From NCBI RefSeq assembly GCF_900106995.1, contig NZ_FNOK01000007.1, positions 124,001-188,000 of the forward strand: a stretch of DNA of 64,000 nucleotides. Reading direction: 5' to 3'. This document shows positions 36,521 through 47,517 of this stretch, in pieces. A program made the position numbers and the translations under genes. The stretch's first letter is position 1. Each line of letters begins with the position of its first letter. The notes under the pieces are model-generated. The model saw only the letters and a program-made list of their open reading frames with translations, made no database searches and had not been told where the DNA came from. This DNA is from Saccharopolyspora shandongensis. GTDB taxonomy: Bacteria > Actinomycetota > Actinomycetes > Mycobacteriales > Pseudonocardiaceae.

Positions 36521-36760
36521 GTGGCCCGAGTCGTTGTCGACGTCATGCCGAAGCAGGAAATCCTCGATCCGCAGGGACAGGCGGTGGCGAACGCGCTGCC
36601 CCGTCTCGGTTTCGAGGGCATCACCGAAGTCCGCCAGGGGAAGCGGTTCGAGCTGGAGGTCGCCGACGACGTCGACGACGCCACGCTCGCCAAGATCGCT
36701 GAGACGCTGCTGGCCAACCCGGTGATCGAGGACTGGACCGTTCGCCGGGTGGACGCATGA
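36521..36760 (+). CDS. purS: phosphoribosylformylglycinamidine synthase subunit PurS
   Basis: The 79-residue small subunit of the FGAM synthase complex, bridging PurQ and Pur[21 protein letters not shown] and [20 protein letters not shown] are the PurS signature. The GTG at 36521 has GGGAGCAG just upstream. Its stop overlaps the purQ start by 4 bp (ATGA at 36757-36760), ensuring equal synthesis. This is the first gene of the purSQL operon. Confidence 0.96.
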   Translation: MARVVVDVMPKQEILDPQGQAVANALPRLGFEGITEVRQGKRFELEVADDVDDATLAKIAETLLANPVIEDWTVRRVDA

Positions 36761-37430
36761 GCGCGAAGATCGGCGTCGTCACCTTCCCCGGCACCCTCGA
36801 TGACGTCGACGCCGCGCGCGCGGTGCGCCGTGCAGGTGGCGAATCGGTCGCCCTCTGGCACGCCGACCACGACCTCAAGGGCGTGGACGCGGTGGTCGTT
36901 CCCGGCGGCTTCTCCTACGGCGACTACCTGCGCTGCGGCGCGATCGCCAAGTTCGCCCCGGTCATGACCGAGGTCGTGGAGGCCGCCCGCAAGGGCATGC
37001 CGGTGCTCGGCGTGTGCAACGGCTTCCAGATCCTGTGCGAGTCCGGGCTGCTGCCCGGGGTGCTGACCCGCAACGCGGGCCTGCACTACGTCTGCCGCGA
37101 CCAGTGGTTGAAGGTGGAGAACAACAGCAGCGCCTGGACCACCCGCTACGACGCGGGCGCCGAGCTGCTGATCCCGATCAAGCACGGCGAGGGCAACTAC
37201 GTGGCCGACGAGGCCGTCCTCGACGAGCTCGAAGGCGAAGGCCGGGTGCTGTTCCGTTACGCGGGCGAGAACCCGAACGGTTCGCGGCGCGACATCGCGG
37301 GCATCACCGACGCGCGCGGCCGGGTCGCGGGCATGATGCCGCACCCGGAGCACGCGATCGACCCGCTGACCGGCCCCACCGACGACGGCCTCGGCATGTT
37401 CCTGTCCGTTCTGGATGCACTGGTGGCAGC

Positions 37431-37434
<4 letters not shown>
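36757..37434 (+). CDS. purQ: phosphoribosylformylglycinamidine synthase subunit PurQ (glutaminase)
   Basis: A 225-residue class I glutamine amidotransferase that feeds ammonia to PurL. It has [37 protein letters not shown], the nucleophile in [14 protein letters not shown] (Cys about residue 87) and the His-Glu pair in [10 protein letters not shown]. The stop codon overlaps the purL GTG start by 4 bp. Confidence 0.97.
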
Positions 37435-39719
<2,285 letters not shown>

Positions 39720-39730
39720 TCCAGAGCTGA

Positions 39731-39780
39731 CGCGAACGGCCCGTTCACCTCGTCTATCGAGGCGAACGGGCCGTTCGCGC
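39731..39780. terminator. long hairpin after purL
   Basis: GCGAACGGCCCGTTC pairs with GAACGGGCCGTTCGC; an inner pair ACCTCG/CGAGGC closes on TCTAT. It lies between the convergent purL and DUF397 genes. Confidence 0.88.
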
Positions 39781-39785
39781 ATCCG

Positions 39786-40019
39786 CTAGCGGTCGAAGAC
39801 GCCGCCTTTGACGGCGCCGATGAACCGGTGCCAGCTCGGCACCGGCACGGCTAAGTGCCCACCGTCCCGGTCTTTCGTGTCCCGCACCCCGACGGCATCC
39901 ACACCGAGGCCAACTTCGACGCAGTTGTTGTTATTCGGGCTGTAGCTGGACTTTCGCCAGCCGACTTCCACGCAGTTGTTGCTTGGTCCGCTGTAGCTGG
40001 ACTTTCGCCAGAATTCCAC
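39786..40019 (-). CDS. DUF397 protein with duplicated N-terminal module
   Basis: A 77-residue DUF397 protein. Members pair with XRE/DUF5753 regulators in Streptomyces and relatives; some are reported to act as toxin- or antirepressor-like partners. Here the family segment WRKSSYSGPSNNCVEV occurs twice in tandem (second copy WRKSSYSPNNNNCVEV) before the normal tail VRDTKDRDGGHLAVPVPSWH. The regulator gene ends 12 bp upstream of this start, so they form one operon. Confidence 0.9.
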   Translation of the reverse strand: MEFWRKSSYSGPSNNCVEVGWRKSSYSPNNNNCVEVGLGVDAVGVRDTKDRDGGHLAVPVPSWHRFIGAVKGGVFDR

Positions 40020-40031
40020 GATCGCGCTCCT

Positions 40032-40868
40032 TCAGATGTCGGCGTGCCGGCTGATCAGCTTGGTACTGGCTTCTTCGCTCATAGCACGCTCGCAAAGCCG
40101 CTGAAACACCGTGCTGAGGGCAGCCACTGCATCCTTGTCGTCGACGAGATGGCCGCCCACGGCGTACTCCTGGTAAGCCGAGGATGGCCATGTTCCGGGC
40201 GGGAAGTCCAGCAGTGTGAAGCTGCCGGAAACAGACTCGTGCAACCCGGAGCTGAACGGTAGGACCTGGATCGAGATGTTCGGCTTCGCCGCCAACTCGG
40301 CAAGGCGCCTCATTTGTTCTTGAGCGAGTGCCGGGTCGGCGGTGCATCGATGTAGCGCCGCCTCCGAGATCACCGCGTGCAGCGCCAGCGAATCGCCCTC
40401 GTCAAGTCGGACTTGCCGACGAAGACGAGCACTTACCTGTCGCTCGACCTCTTCGGGTTCCGTCATGTGGCTGCCGATGACGTTGATCGCCCTCGCGTAG
40501 GCCTCGGTCTGGAGCAGGCCAGGAATCATTTCGAGTTCGAAGGTGCGCACGCGTACTGCGTCCGACTCCATGCCGACGTAGTCCTGGAACCACGACGGCA
40601 GGCGGTAGGTCGACCACCAACCTCGCTTGCGCGCTTCTTCCCGGGTTTCTTCAAGGATCGAGCGGCGTTCGTCGGGCAGTCCATAGTGGTCCATCAGGAC
40701 CTTGAGCTCCGCCTTCGACGGTGCGGTGCGGCCGTTTTCCATGTGCCGCACCTTGGCCTGGGAACAGCCCAGAAGATCCGCGATCTGGTCAGCGGAGAGC
40801 GCCTCGGCGTTCCGGAGCCTCCTCAGCTCGGCTCCCAAGGTCTTTCGACGCATCGTCGGGCTTGGCAT
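40032..40868 (-). CDS. XRE-family regulator with DUF5753 (Scr1-type)
   Basis: A 278-residue protein. Residues 8-65 are an XRE helix-turn-helix (LGAELRRLRNAEALSADQIA, then LLGCSQAKVRHMENGRTAPS). Residues 95-275 are the DUF5753 sensor-like domain (MIPGLLQTEAYARAINVIGS; ISIQVLPFSSGLHESVSGSF). Such regulators together with DUF397 partners are numerous in morphologically complex actinomycetes. Autoregulation is likely, with the promoter in the gap before two small + strand genes. Local base composition is less GC-rich than in neighbouring genes. Confidence 0.93.
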   Translation of the reverse strand: MPSPTMRRKTLGAELRRLRNAEALSADQIADLLGCSQAKVRHMENGRTAPSKAELKVLMDHYGLPDERRSILEETREEARKRGWWSTYRLPSWFQDYVGMESDAVRVRTFELEMIPGLLQTEAYARAINVIGSHMTEPEEVERQVSARLRRQVRLDEGDSLALHAVISEAALHRCTADPALAQEQMRRLAELAAKPNISIQVLPFSSGLHESVSGSFTLLDFPPGTWPSSAYQEYAVGGHLVDDKDAVAALSTVFQRLCERAMSEEASTKLISRHADI

Positions 40869-40968
40869 GGCCGAAGCCTAACCGTCGCGCATGATCACTC
40901 AACTGTGCGATGTCAAATTTGATCGATAAGAAATATCGTTAACTTGGATCGATCAAGCGGAGGCGGGG

Positions 40969-41202
40969 ATGTTCGAAAAGGCTGGTGTGGACTGGTTTTG
41001 GCGGCCGGTAGGGGTTGGGCGGCATGCGTTCGACGTGGCCGCGAAGCGGGCCGAGCCGTATGCGTCGGTGACGTCGTTCTGCGGCGTGCAGGTGGAGGCG
41101 TGGCAGGTACAGCGACTGCCGCGTGAGCTGGAGTGGATCAACGAGGACACCTGCATGGACTGCTGGCGGCGCATCAGCGCCCGGTGGGGCCCGGGTTCGT
41201 GA
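40969..41202 (+). CDS. small Cys/His protein divergent from the XRE regulator
   Basis: A 77-residue protein of a type often found beside XRE/DUF397 genes. It starts FEKAGVDWFWRPVGVGRHAF and has FCGVQV and DTCMDCWRR. One His with Cys near residue 45 and a CxxC pair near residue 65 could form a zinc site. No membrane segment is seen. GGAGGCGGGG lies before the ATG. It is probably co-regulated with the divergent XRE gene. Function is not known. Confidence 0.65.
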   Translation: MFEKAGVDWFWRPVGVGRHAFDVAAKRAEPYASVTSFCGVQVEAWQVQRLPRELEWINEDTCMDCWRRISARWGPGS

Positions 41203-41232
41203 GTGTTTTGGAGTGCTATGGCGATCCAAAGT
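41196..41232. terminator. hairpin with GCTATGGCGA loop overlapping the stop codon
   Basis: GTGAGTGTTTTGGA and TCCAAAGTGCGCAC pair imperfectly (G-T pairs) around GTGCTATGGCGA. It includes the stop codon of the small Cys/His gene. It belongs to the family at 27283, 30459 and 34667. Confidence 0.75.
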
Positions 41233-41284
41233 GCGCACGAGACCTGACCTGCGGAAACGTCAACTTCAAGGCAAGGGGAAAGCA

Positions 41285-41503
41285 ATGTTCTGGCTTCAGG
41301 TGAGCACTCTGGTCCTGGTCAACGTGCTGATCGCGAGCATGCTGCTGGTCCGCGCTCCGCGTGCGCAGCACGGCGGCGCGGGTGATGGCGCGCTGAGTGT
41401 GTGGCAGCTGATCGAAGAGGTCGAGGCCGAGCGACAACGGGAAGCGCAATCGACCGGGCGGCACTGCCTGAACACCGAAACCCTTGCGCGCCTGCGCATC
41501 TGA
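41285..41503 (+). CDS. 72-residue single-pass membrane protein
   Basis: The N-terminus is one membrane helix (MFWLQVSTLVLVNVLIASML), followed by a charged cytoplasmic or periplasmic tail with WQLIEEVEAERQREAQSTG. AAGGGGAAAGCA precedes the ATG at 41285. It lies about 80 bp after the small Cys/His gene, possibly read-through across the hairpin at 41196. I do not recognise the family. Confidence 0.6.
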   Translation: MFWLQVSTLVLVNVLIASMLLVRAPRAQHGGAGDGALSVWQLIEEVEAERQREAQSTGRHCLNTETLARLRI

Positions 41504-41600
41504 CCCCGAGACCAGGTCCGGCGAACTGCCTCCCCTCGCCGGACCGCATGGTGGCCGGGCGCTCCGCCCCCGACCCGGCGCCCGGCCACCCCTTCTCGCG

Positions 41601-42704
41601 CTACGCGCTCGCGACCTGCCAGTCGTCGGGGAGGACGACCTCGCGGTCCGGGCCGGTCGTGATGCCGGTGTGCTGGATCTCGGCGTGGAACGTCGTGCCG
41701 CTCAGATCGGCGTCGTGCTCGAAGTGGACAGCGCGGAAGTCGGCCGGGCCGTGGAATTCCGCCCGCGTCATCAACACCGAGCCGGCGAACCGGCTGTCGG
41801 CGAACCGCGTCTGGCCGTGGAAGCGGGTCCGCCGGAAGCTCGCCCGGCCGTTGAACTCGACCCCGGGGAACCAGGCGCGCTGGTGGAAAACCGCGTCGTC
41901 GCAGCGGAACCGCCCGTACAGCCGCCCGGCGCCGACCGTCGTGCCGGTGAACCACACGTCGCCGTGGAACTCGCAGCGGCTGAAGTTGTTGTCGCTGAAC
42001 AACTTCCCGTACCGCAGGAGCAACGAACCGACCTTCCGGTCGGACAGGTCGAAGTACTCCAGCGAGGCGTTGGTGAGGTCGAGGTCGTAGGCCGGCGCGG
42101 CCTCGTCACCGGCGGCCGGGAGCAGGTCGGCGATGAGCCGCTGTGCGGTCAGCCGCACCTGCAGCTTCCGTTCGGCGCCATCCTTCGCGTCCCGGGACCA
42201 CTGCACGGGCCCGTCGTCGGCTTTCAAAGGGGTTCCGGCGGACGCCGGGGCGTTATCGCTGTGGCGGTGGTGCCAGAACGGTCGCCGCAGGTAGGAGCAA
42301 AGCACGTCGAGCACGGTCTGGGTGTAGTCGGCGTTGCTGCGGGCGAGCCCGGCGAGGGCGTGCAGCGCGCCGACCCGGACCTGATCGGCCTCGTGCCCGA
42401 GGAGTTCCACGGCGCGGGCGAAGCGCTCGTCGGCGACCCGGTCGCGGTCGAGGTCGGCCCGGCGGTTCTCCAACTCGTGGCGCTGCCGCTCGGTCTTCTG
42501 CCGCTCCTCCTCGACGCGCCTGCGCCGGTCGTTGAGCCAGAGCGCGTAGAGGGCGACGACCGAACCGGCGGCCAGCCCGCCGGTTCGCAGCGCATCCGCG
42601 CCGGTGGTCCGGGGATCGAAGACCAGCAAGGCGATGCTGACGCCGACGAGGACCACGACGGCGATGGCGATCGTCGCGATCAGCCCGATCTTGCGTTCAC
42701 CCAT
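41601..42704 (-). CDS. membrane-anchored pentapeptide-repeat protein (paralogue 2)
   Basis: A 367-residue protein. It has two membrane helices near the N-terminus (IGLIATIAIAVVVLVGVSIA and LAAGSVVALYALWL) and a charged coiled coil (residues 60-100). A helical region LGHEADQVRVGALHALAGLA (HEAT-like) follows, and then pentapeptide-type repeats in residues 210-340 with F or L at the centre of each five (CEFHG DVWFT, VEFNG RASFR). This builds a right-handed beta-helix. It is 8 bp overlapped by the similar gene upstream. Role unknown; signalling or DNA-mimic functions are known in the fold. Confidence 0.85.
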   Translation of the reverse strand: MGERKIGLIATIAIAVVVLVGVSIALLVFDPRTTGADALRTGGLAAGSVVALYALWLNDRRRRVEEERQKTERQRHELENRRADLDRDRVADERFARAVELLGHEADQVRVGALHALAGLARSNADYTQTVLDVLCSYLRRPFWHHRHSDNAPASAGTPLKADDGPVQWSRDAKDGAERKLQVRLTAQRLIADLLPAAGDEAAPAYDLDLTNASLEYFDLSDRKVGSLLLRYGKLFSDNNFSRCEFHGDVWFTGTTVGAGRLYGRFRCDDAVFHQRAWFPGVEFNGRASFRRTRFHGQTRFADSRFAGSVLMTRAEFHGPADFRAVHFEHDADLSGTTFHAEIQHTGITTGPDREVVLPDDWQVASA

Positions 42705-43839
42705 GCGAGGGATTCTGCCCGACCTCGTGCGCCCGGATGCGTGCGCGATTCACATCCGACAGGGGCTCGAACGACCAGCCTTCCGGCACCTGGGCATCGG
42801 TCGAAGTGTCGACCTCGGTGTTGTACAGCGCGATGCTGGGCAGCGGCTCGCGCACGCGGAAGTCGACGCCGCCGTCGAAGCGCGCACGCCGGAGGTCGAG
42901 CGTGGTGTGGAAGGACGCGCGCTCGAAGGAGACGTGCGCGTTGCAATGCGCTTCCTGCATGTCCACCGCGCCGTGGAACTCGGCGAGCTCGAAGCTGAGC
43001 GGCGCGTGGTTGCGCACGCAGTGCAGGTTGGTCCGGCCGCGGAACACCGTCCCGGTCGCGCGCAGCGGGTGCAAGAAGGTGGCGTCGCCGAGGTCGACCT
43101 TGCCGAGGAAGACCGTCCCGTCGAAGTTCGTCTTGTGCCGGAACCAGCAGGCCTGGGCCTCGAAGGTGCCGACGACCCGGCCGGACAGGTCGAAGCGGTC
43201 CAAGCGGGCGGCCGCGACGTCGAGGTCGTAGCGCGGCGGATCCGCATCGGCGGTGGTCGGCAGCAGCGACACGAGGAGCTTGGCGGCGGTCTGCCGCACC
43301 GTGCGCTCGCGCTGCTGCTCATCGGTGACGTCGACAGCGCCCGCCCGGATCGTCCACTTCGGATGGTCGAAAGGCCGCCGGAGGTAGGAGCAGAGGACGT
43401 CGAGCACGGTTTGGGTGTAGTCGGGATGGTTGCGGGCGAGCCCGGCGAGGGCGTGCAGCGCGCCGACCCGCACCTGATCGGCCTCGTTGCCGAGCAGCTC
43501 GACCGACCGCGCGAAGCGCTCATCGGCGGCGCGGTCCCGATCCTGGTCGGTCCGCCGGTCTTCCAGGGCCTGCCGCTGCTGTTCGAGCGCGTAGCGCTGC
43601 CGATCCAGCTCCTGCCGCTGGCTGTCGAGCTCCTGCCGCTTCTCCTCGACGCGTCGGCGCCGGTCGTTGAGCCACAGGGCGTAGAGAGCGACCACCGATC
43701 CAGCCGCCAGCCCGCCGGTTCGCAGGGCATCGGCGCCGGTGGTCCGCGGATCGAAGATGAGCAAGGCGGCGCTGGCGCCCCCGAAGACCACGACGGCGAC
43801 GGCGATCGTCGCGACCAAACCGATCTTGCGCTCACCCAT
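42697..43839 (-). CDS. membrane-anchored pentapeptide-repeat protein (paralogue 1)
   Basis: A 380-residue paralogue of the next gene. The first 60 residues are almost identical (MGERKIGL then ATIAVAVVV; DPRTTGADALRTGGLAAGSV), with a longer coiled coil of Gln/Arg heptads (RQELDRQRYALEQQRQALED). The HEAT-like part is shared, and a more diverged repeat domain follows (FDGTVFLGKVDLGDATF). Both genes are preceded by the same 15-bp context CAGAATCCCTCGCAT, so a tandem duplication included the start region. The 8-bp overlap with paralogue 2 suggests translation coupling. Confidence 0.85.
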   Translation of the reverse strand: MGERKIGLVATIAVAVVVFGGASAALLIFDPRTTGADALRTGGLAAGSVVALYALWLNDRRRRVEEKRQELDSQRQELDRQRYALEQQRQALEDRRTDQDRDRAADERFARSVELLGNEADQVRVGALHALAGLARNHPDYTQTVLDVLCSYLRRPFDHPKWTIRAGAVDVTDEQQRERTVRQTAAKLLVSLLPTTADADPPRYDLDVAAARLDRFDLSGRVVGTFEAQACWFRHKTNFDGTVFLGKVDLGDATFLHPLRATGTVFRGRTNLHCVRNHAPLSFELAEFHGAVDMQEAHCNAHVSFERASFHTTLDLRRARFDGGVDFRVREPLPSIALYNTEVDTSTDAQVPEGWSFEPLSDVNRARIRAHEVGQNPSHG

Positions 43840-43921
43840 GCGAGGGATTCTGCCCGGTACGGAGCGCAGCACTCGGAGATTGTGCGGAATAAGTGCCTCG
43901 CCTGGGTTTCAGAAGCGGCGG

Positions 43922-43974
43922 TTTCGCGCGAAACCGTCATCGGCACGCGGGGCGAACGACGGTTTCGCGCGAAA
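43922..43974. repeat. pair of TTTCGCGCGAAA palindromes 41 bp apart
   Basis: Perfect copies at 43922-43933 and 43963-43974, both extended to GTTTCGCGCGAAAC. The 41-bp spacing equals that of the array at 33716. They lie between the pentapeptide genes' promoter and the end of the GH25 gene. Confidence 0.93.
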
Positions 43975-44039
43975 CCGCCACCTACGCCCCAACCGCACGA
44001 CGCGGTGCCGGGCTCGCCGGCACCGCGCGAGTTATGGCG

Positions 44040-44903
44040 TCAGCCGTTGGCCAGCGCTTGGAGGCGGTCGTAAGCGCCGTTGAACGTGTTCTTGTCCAGC
44101 GGCGACGACGTGTACTGCCAGATCGTCCACACGCCCCACTTGTAGGGGAGCTGGCCGACGGTGCTCGCGTAGCGGGCGACCCACAGCGGGTTCGTCGAGC
44201 TGAAGTCGCCGTCCACGCACTGGTTCCACCAGCTCGTGCTGGTGTAGATGACCGGCCAGCGCCCGGTCCGGGAGTGGTAGGTGTCGCTGAAGTCCTTGAT
44301 CCAGGCCGTCATCCCGCTCTTGGACTTGCCGTAGCAGGTGGAGCCGTACGGGTTGTACTCCATGTCCAGCGCGCCCGGCAGCGTCTTGCCGTCCTTGGAC
44401 CAGCCGCCGCCGTTGTCCACGAAGTAGTTGGCCTGCGCCGCGCCGCTGGAGCGGTCCGGCAGCGCGAAGTGGTACGAGCCGCGGATCATGCCCACGTTGT
44501 AGGAGCCGTTGTACTGCTGGGCGAAGTTCGGGTTCTTGTAGCCGGTGCCCTCGGTCGCCTTCACGTAGGCGAACCGCATGCCCTGGTTCCACCAGGAGCC
44601 CCAGTCCACATTGCCCTGGTGGCTGCTGACGTCCATGCCGGCCACCGTGGCCAGCGGATCGACGATGGGAGTGAGCAGCGGATCATCGCCGCCGCCCTCG
44701 TGCTTGCGGATCTGCGAGCCCATCGGGGTGTCGGTCTCGGTTCCGCTCGGTGGTTCGCCGGTCACCTGCGTGCTCATCGCGCTTTCCCTTCCTGGAAGGG
44801 GTGTGCTGGCTTGCGCGGGCGAGCACAGGAGCAGAACGCCTGCGCAGGCTGATACTAAGGAGACCAGTGATAATCGGCGACCACGTCCACTCGGAAGGTT
44901 CAT
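44040..44903 (-). CDS. secreted GH25 lysozyme
   Basis: A 287-residue exported muramidase. The signal peptide is RLSLVSLVSACAGVLLLCSP, cleaved near AQA-STP, followed by a Thr/Gly/Glu linker. The GH25 domain (residues 85-287) starts TVAGMDVSSHQGNVDWGSWW with the first catalytic Asp, then FAYVKATEGTGYKNPNFAQQ. LPGALDMEYNPYGSTCYG holds the D-x-E pair, and the domain closes with VWTIWQYTSS. It cleaves peptidoglycan between MurNAc and GlcNAc. The ATG at 44903 begins the signal peptide. Confidence 0.93.
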   Translation of the reverse strand: MNLPSGRGRRLSLVSLVSACAGVLLLCSPAQASTPLPGRESAMSTQVTGEPPSGTETDTPMGSQIRKHEGGGDDPLLTPIVDPLATVAGMDVSSHQGNVDWGSWWNQGMRFAYVKATEGTGYKNPNFAQQYNGSYNVGMIRGSYHFALPDRSSGAAQANYFVDNGGGWSKDGKTLPGALDMEYNPYGSTCYGKSKSGMTAWIKDFSDTYHSRTGRWPVIYTSTSWWNQCVDGDFSSTNPLWVARYASTVGQLPYKWGVWTIWQYTSSPLDKNTFNGAYDRLQALANG

Positions 44904-45321
44904 CGGTGCCTCTCGGGGGTGTAGTTGCGGTGCGTCGTCGGGGGACCACGCGTCCTGCCCCGAAAGTGTGGCGAAGAGTTTTCTAAAGATGTAGATCCTG
45001 TGTTAGTTTTTAACCAGAATGGCTCAATCCGGACACCGCAAGTGAACCGGGCGGTCGTCGGGGTGGAGTTCGGAGCCGCGCACAACCTCTCGGCGGAGCT
45101 GTGCGTCGAAAACATCAGATCTATCACGGCAGCCGCGCTTCGGCGATCGACTGGTTGCGGACGGTAGTCGCCCACCGGGTGAGGCCTCCTGCATGGCCTG
45201 CTCGAACGAGGTGAGCGCCTACCCCGGGTGTCGTACCTGATGTTCGACCGCCGGACCGGTCCGGTCGTATGCTCCGAACGAACGGCCCAGGCGAGTAGGA
45301 CGAGTGGAGGGCGCCCCAGGC
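44904..45321. other. intergenic region, partly AT-richer, no gene recognised
   Basis: About 420 bp separate the divergent GH25 and GGDEF-EAL genes. The stretch 44975-45030 is distinctly less GC-rich and probably holds promoters in both directions. A possible 80-codon frame from 44925 on the + strand has no family similarity and no convincing ribosome site. Confidence 0.45.
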
Positions 45322-47487
45322 ATGACTGGCTGGACAGCGCCGGTGCCCAGCGCTCACGAGGTGGTCGCCGAGGTGAACCGAGCCGATCGACGACGCTTTG
45401 CCGCCGTTTGGGCGCAGGCCATGATGGGCACCAGTTACGTACCGATGACCAGCGCGGAGGTCGAAGGCCGCCTGTACGGCTACACCGACCGGCTGGTCGA
45501 TGCGCTGCTCGGAGAGCCGTTCGACCCGTCCCCCGCGCGGGCGGTCGGCGTGGACCTGGTCGCCGTGCACTTCACCAGCGCGGAGTCTTTAGGCCGAACG
45601 ATCGATCTCATAGGCGACGAGATCCTCAACATCCTGCAGCTGGATGACGGCTCGGTCTGGCGCGGGCGCGTTGCCGCACTGCAGGGCGCGCTGTGCGCAG
45701 GCTTCGTGCAGGCCGCGCGCAAGCGGACGCTGGACGAGCAGGAGGCCATCCGGCAGGCCGTGCTCGACGCGCGCGATGCGGTCGAACAGGCGCTGCGCAC
45801 CAGCGAAGCCAGGTTCCGCGCGATCTTCGCCGAGGCCGCGATCGGCATCGGGATCGGCGACATGACCGGCCGGATCCTCGAGGTCAACGACTCGCTGGTG
45901 CGGATCATGGGCAGGCCCGGCGAGGAACTCCGCCGGATGCTGGTGCAGGACATGATGCATCCGGACGATCCCCACAGCACCTGGCGGCTGTACGAGGAAC
46001 TGGTCCGCGGCGAGCGCGACCAGTTCCGGGTGGAGAAGCGGTTCGTCCGCCCCGACGGCGGCACCGTGTGGACCGAGCTGATCGTCTCCCTGGTCCGCGG
46101 CGAGGACGGCCTCCCGCTGTACCAGGTCGCGCTGATCGAGGACGTCACCGACCGGCGGCTGCTGCAGGAACGCCTGCGTCATCAGGCGATGCACGATCCG
46201 CTGACCAGGCTGCCCAACCGGGCGTTGTTCCTGGAGCGGCTCACCACGATCCTCGAGCAGCACGAACCCGACGAACGGGTGGCGCTGTGCTACATGGACC
46301 TCGACGGCTTCAAGGTCATCAACGACAGCCTCGGCCACCACGTAGGCGACGACCTGCTCCGGGCGGTCGCCGACCGGCTCGCCACCGCGGTGCACGGCGA
46401 CGACCGGCTCGTCGCGCGGATGGGCGGCGACGAGTTCGTGATCGTGATCCAGAACTCGTTCGGCACCGACCAGGCCGTCGAGGTCGCCGACACCGTGCTC
46501 GACGCGCTGGCCCGGCCGATCCGCATCGGCGGCCACGAACTCTCCGTGTCGGCCAGCATCGGCATTGTCGAGCGACCGGTGTCCGGGCAGACCGCGGCCG
46601 AGCTGATGCGCGACGCCGACGTGACGCTGTACTGGGCGAAGTCCGACGGCAAGGGCCGGTGGGCGCTGTTCGACCCGGACCGCAACGCCACCGAGGTCGC
46701 GCAGTTCCACCTGTCGGCGAAGATGCCCGCCGCGCTGGAGCGCGACGAGTTCTACGTGGACTACCAGCCGCTGATCGGGCTGCGGGACTTCAACGTCGTC
46801 GGCGTCGAAGCGCTGGTCCGCTGGGCGCACCCGGAGCTGGGCCGGCTGGGGCCGGACCGGTTCATCGGGCTGGCCGAGGAGACCGGGCTGATCGTGTCGC
46901 TCGGGCGCTGGGTGCTGCGGAAGGCCTGCCTGCAGGCGAAGCAGTGGCAGGACGAGTTCGGGGCGGCGGCGCCTTTCGTCAGCGTCAACCTGGCGGTCCG
47001 GCAGTCGCGCGACCCGAACCTGGTGTCCGACGTGGCGGAGATCCTGGCGGAGACCGGGCTGGCGCCGTCGCGGCTGCAGCTGGAGCTCACCGAGAGCGCG
47101 ATCATGGGCACCGCCGACGAGCCGCTGGACGCGCTGCGCGCGCTGTCCCGGATGGGCGTGCGGATCGCCATCGACGACTTCGGCACGGGGTACTCGAACC
47201 TGGCCTACCTGCGGCACCTCCCGGTGCACGAGCTGAAGATCGCGGGCTCGTTCATGGAGGGCCTGCGGGACGCGGAGCGGGCCGATCCGGTCGACGCGCG
47301 AATCGTCGGAACGCTGGTGGACCTGGCGCACGCCCTCGGGCTGACGGTCACGGCGGAAGGTGTGGAAACCCAAGCCCAGGCCCGCCGGATGGCGGACATC
47401 GGCTGCGAAACGGGCCAGGGCTACCTCTTCGCCCGCCCCGGATCACCAGAAGAGATAACGACGTTCATCACCGACCACCTCGACTGA
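45322..47487 (+). CDS. PAS-GGDEF-EAL cyclic-di-GMP signalling protein
   Basis: A 721-residue cytoplasmic protein. An N-terminal helical region of about 150 residues is followed by PAS (about 155-285; IFAEAAIGIGIGDMTGRILE, EDVTDR). GGDEF follows (about 295-460; DPLTRLPNRALFLERL, the intact site RMGGDEF at about 368-374), then EAL (about 470-715; VGVEALVRWAHPE, LELTESAIM, IDDFGTGYSNLAYL, TAEGVET). No RxxD inhibitory site is visible before GGDEF. Both synthase and phosphodiesterase residues look intact, although LKIDxSF reads LKIAGSF. ATG 45322 follows GTGGAGGG; GTG 45304 is an alternative. Confidence 0.93.
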   Translation: MTGWTAPVPSAHEVVAEVNRADRRRFAAVWAQAMMGTSYVPMTSAEVEGRLYGYTDRLVDALLGEPFDPSPARAVGVDLVAVHFTSAESLGRTIDLIGDEILNILQLDDGSVWRGRVAALQGALCAGFVQAARKRTLDEQEAIRQAVLDARDAVEQALRTSEARFRAIFAEAAIGIGIGDMTGRILEVNDSLVRIMGRPGEELRRMLVQDMMHPDDPHSTWRLYEELVRGERDQFRVEKRFVRPDGGTVWTELIVSLVRGEDGLPLYQVALIEDVTDRRLLQERLRHQAMHDPLTRLPNRALFLERLTTILEQHEPDERVALCYMDLDGFKVINDSLGHHVGDDLLRAVADRLATAVHGDDRLVARMGGDEFVIVIQNSFGTDQAVEVADTVLDALARPIRIGGHELSVSASIGIVERPVSGQTAAELMRDADVTLYWAKSDGKGRWALFDPDRNATEVAQFHLSAKMPAALERDEFYVDYQPLIGLRDFNVVGVEALVRWAHPELGRLGPDRFIGLAEETGLIVSLGRWVLRKACLQAKQWQDEFGAAAPFVSVNLAVRQSRDPNLVSDVAEILAETGLAPSRLQLELTESAIMGTADEPLDALRALSRMGVRIAIDDFGTGYSNLAYLRHLPVHELKIAGSFMEGLRDAERADPVDARIVGTLVDLAHALGLTVTAEGVETQAQARRMADIGCETGQGYLFARPGSPEEITTFITDHLD

Positions 47488-47517
47488 CCGTCGACCCCGG
47501 GTCCCGCCGATGATCCG

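Noticed and set aside
44925..45167. An 80-codon hypothetical gene in the GH25/GGDEF gap
   Set aside because: No ribosome site, no similarity, and composition unlike neighbouring coding sequence; it overlaps the likely promoter area.
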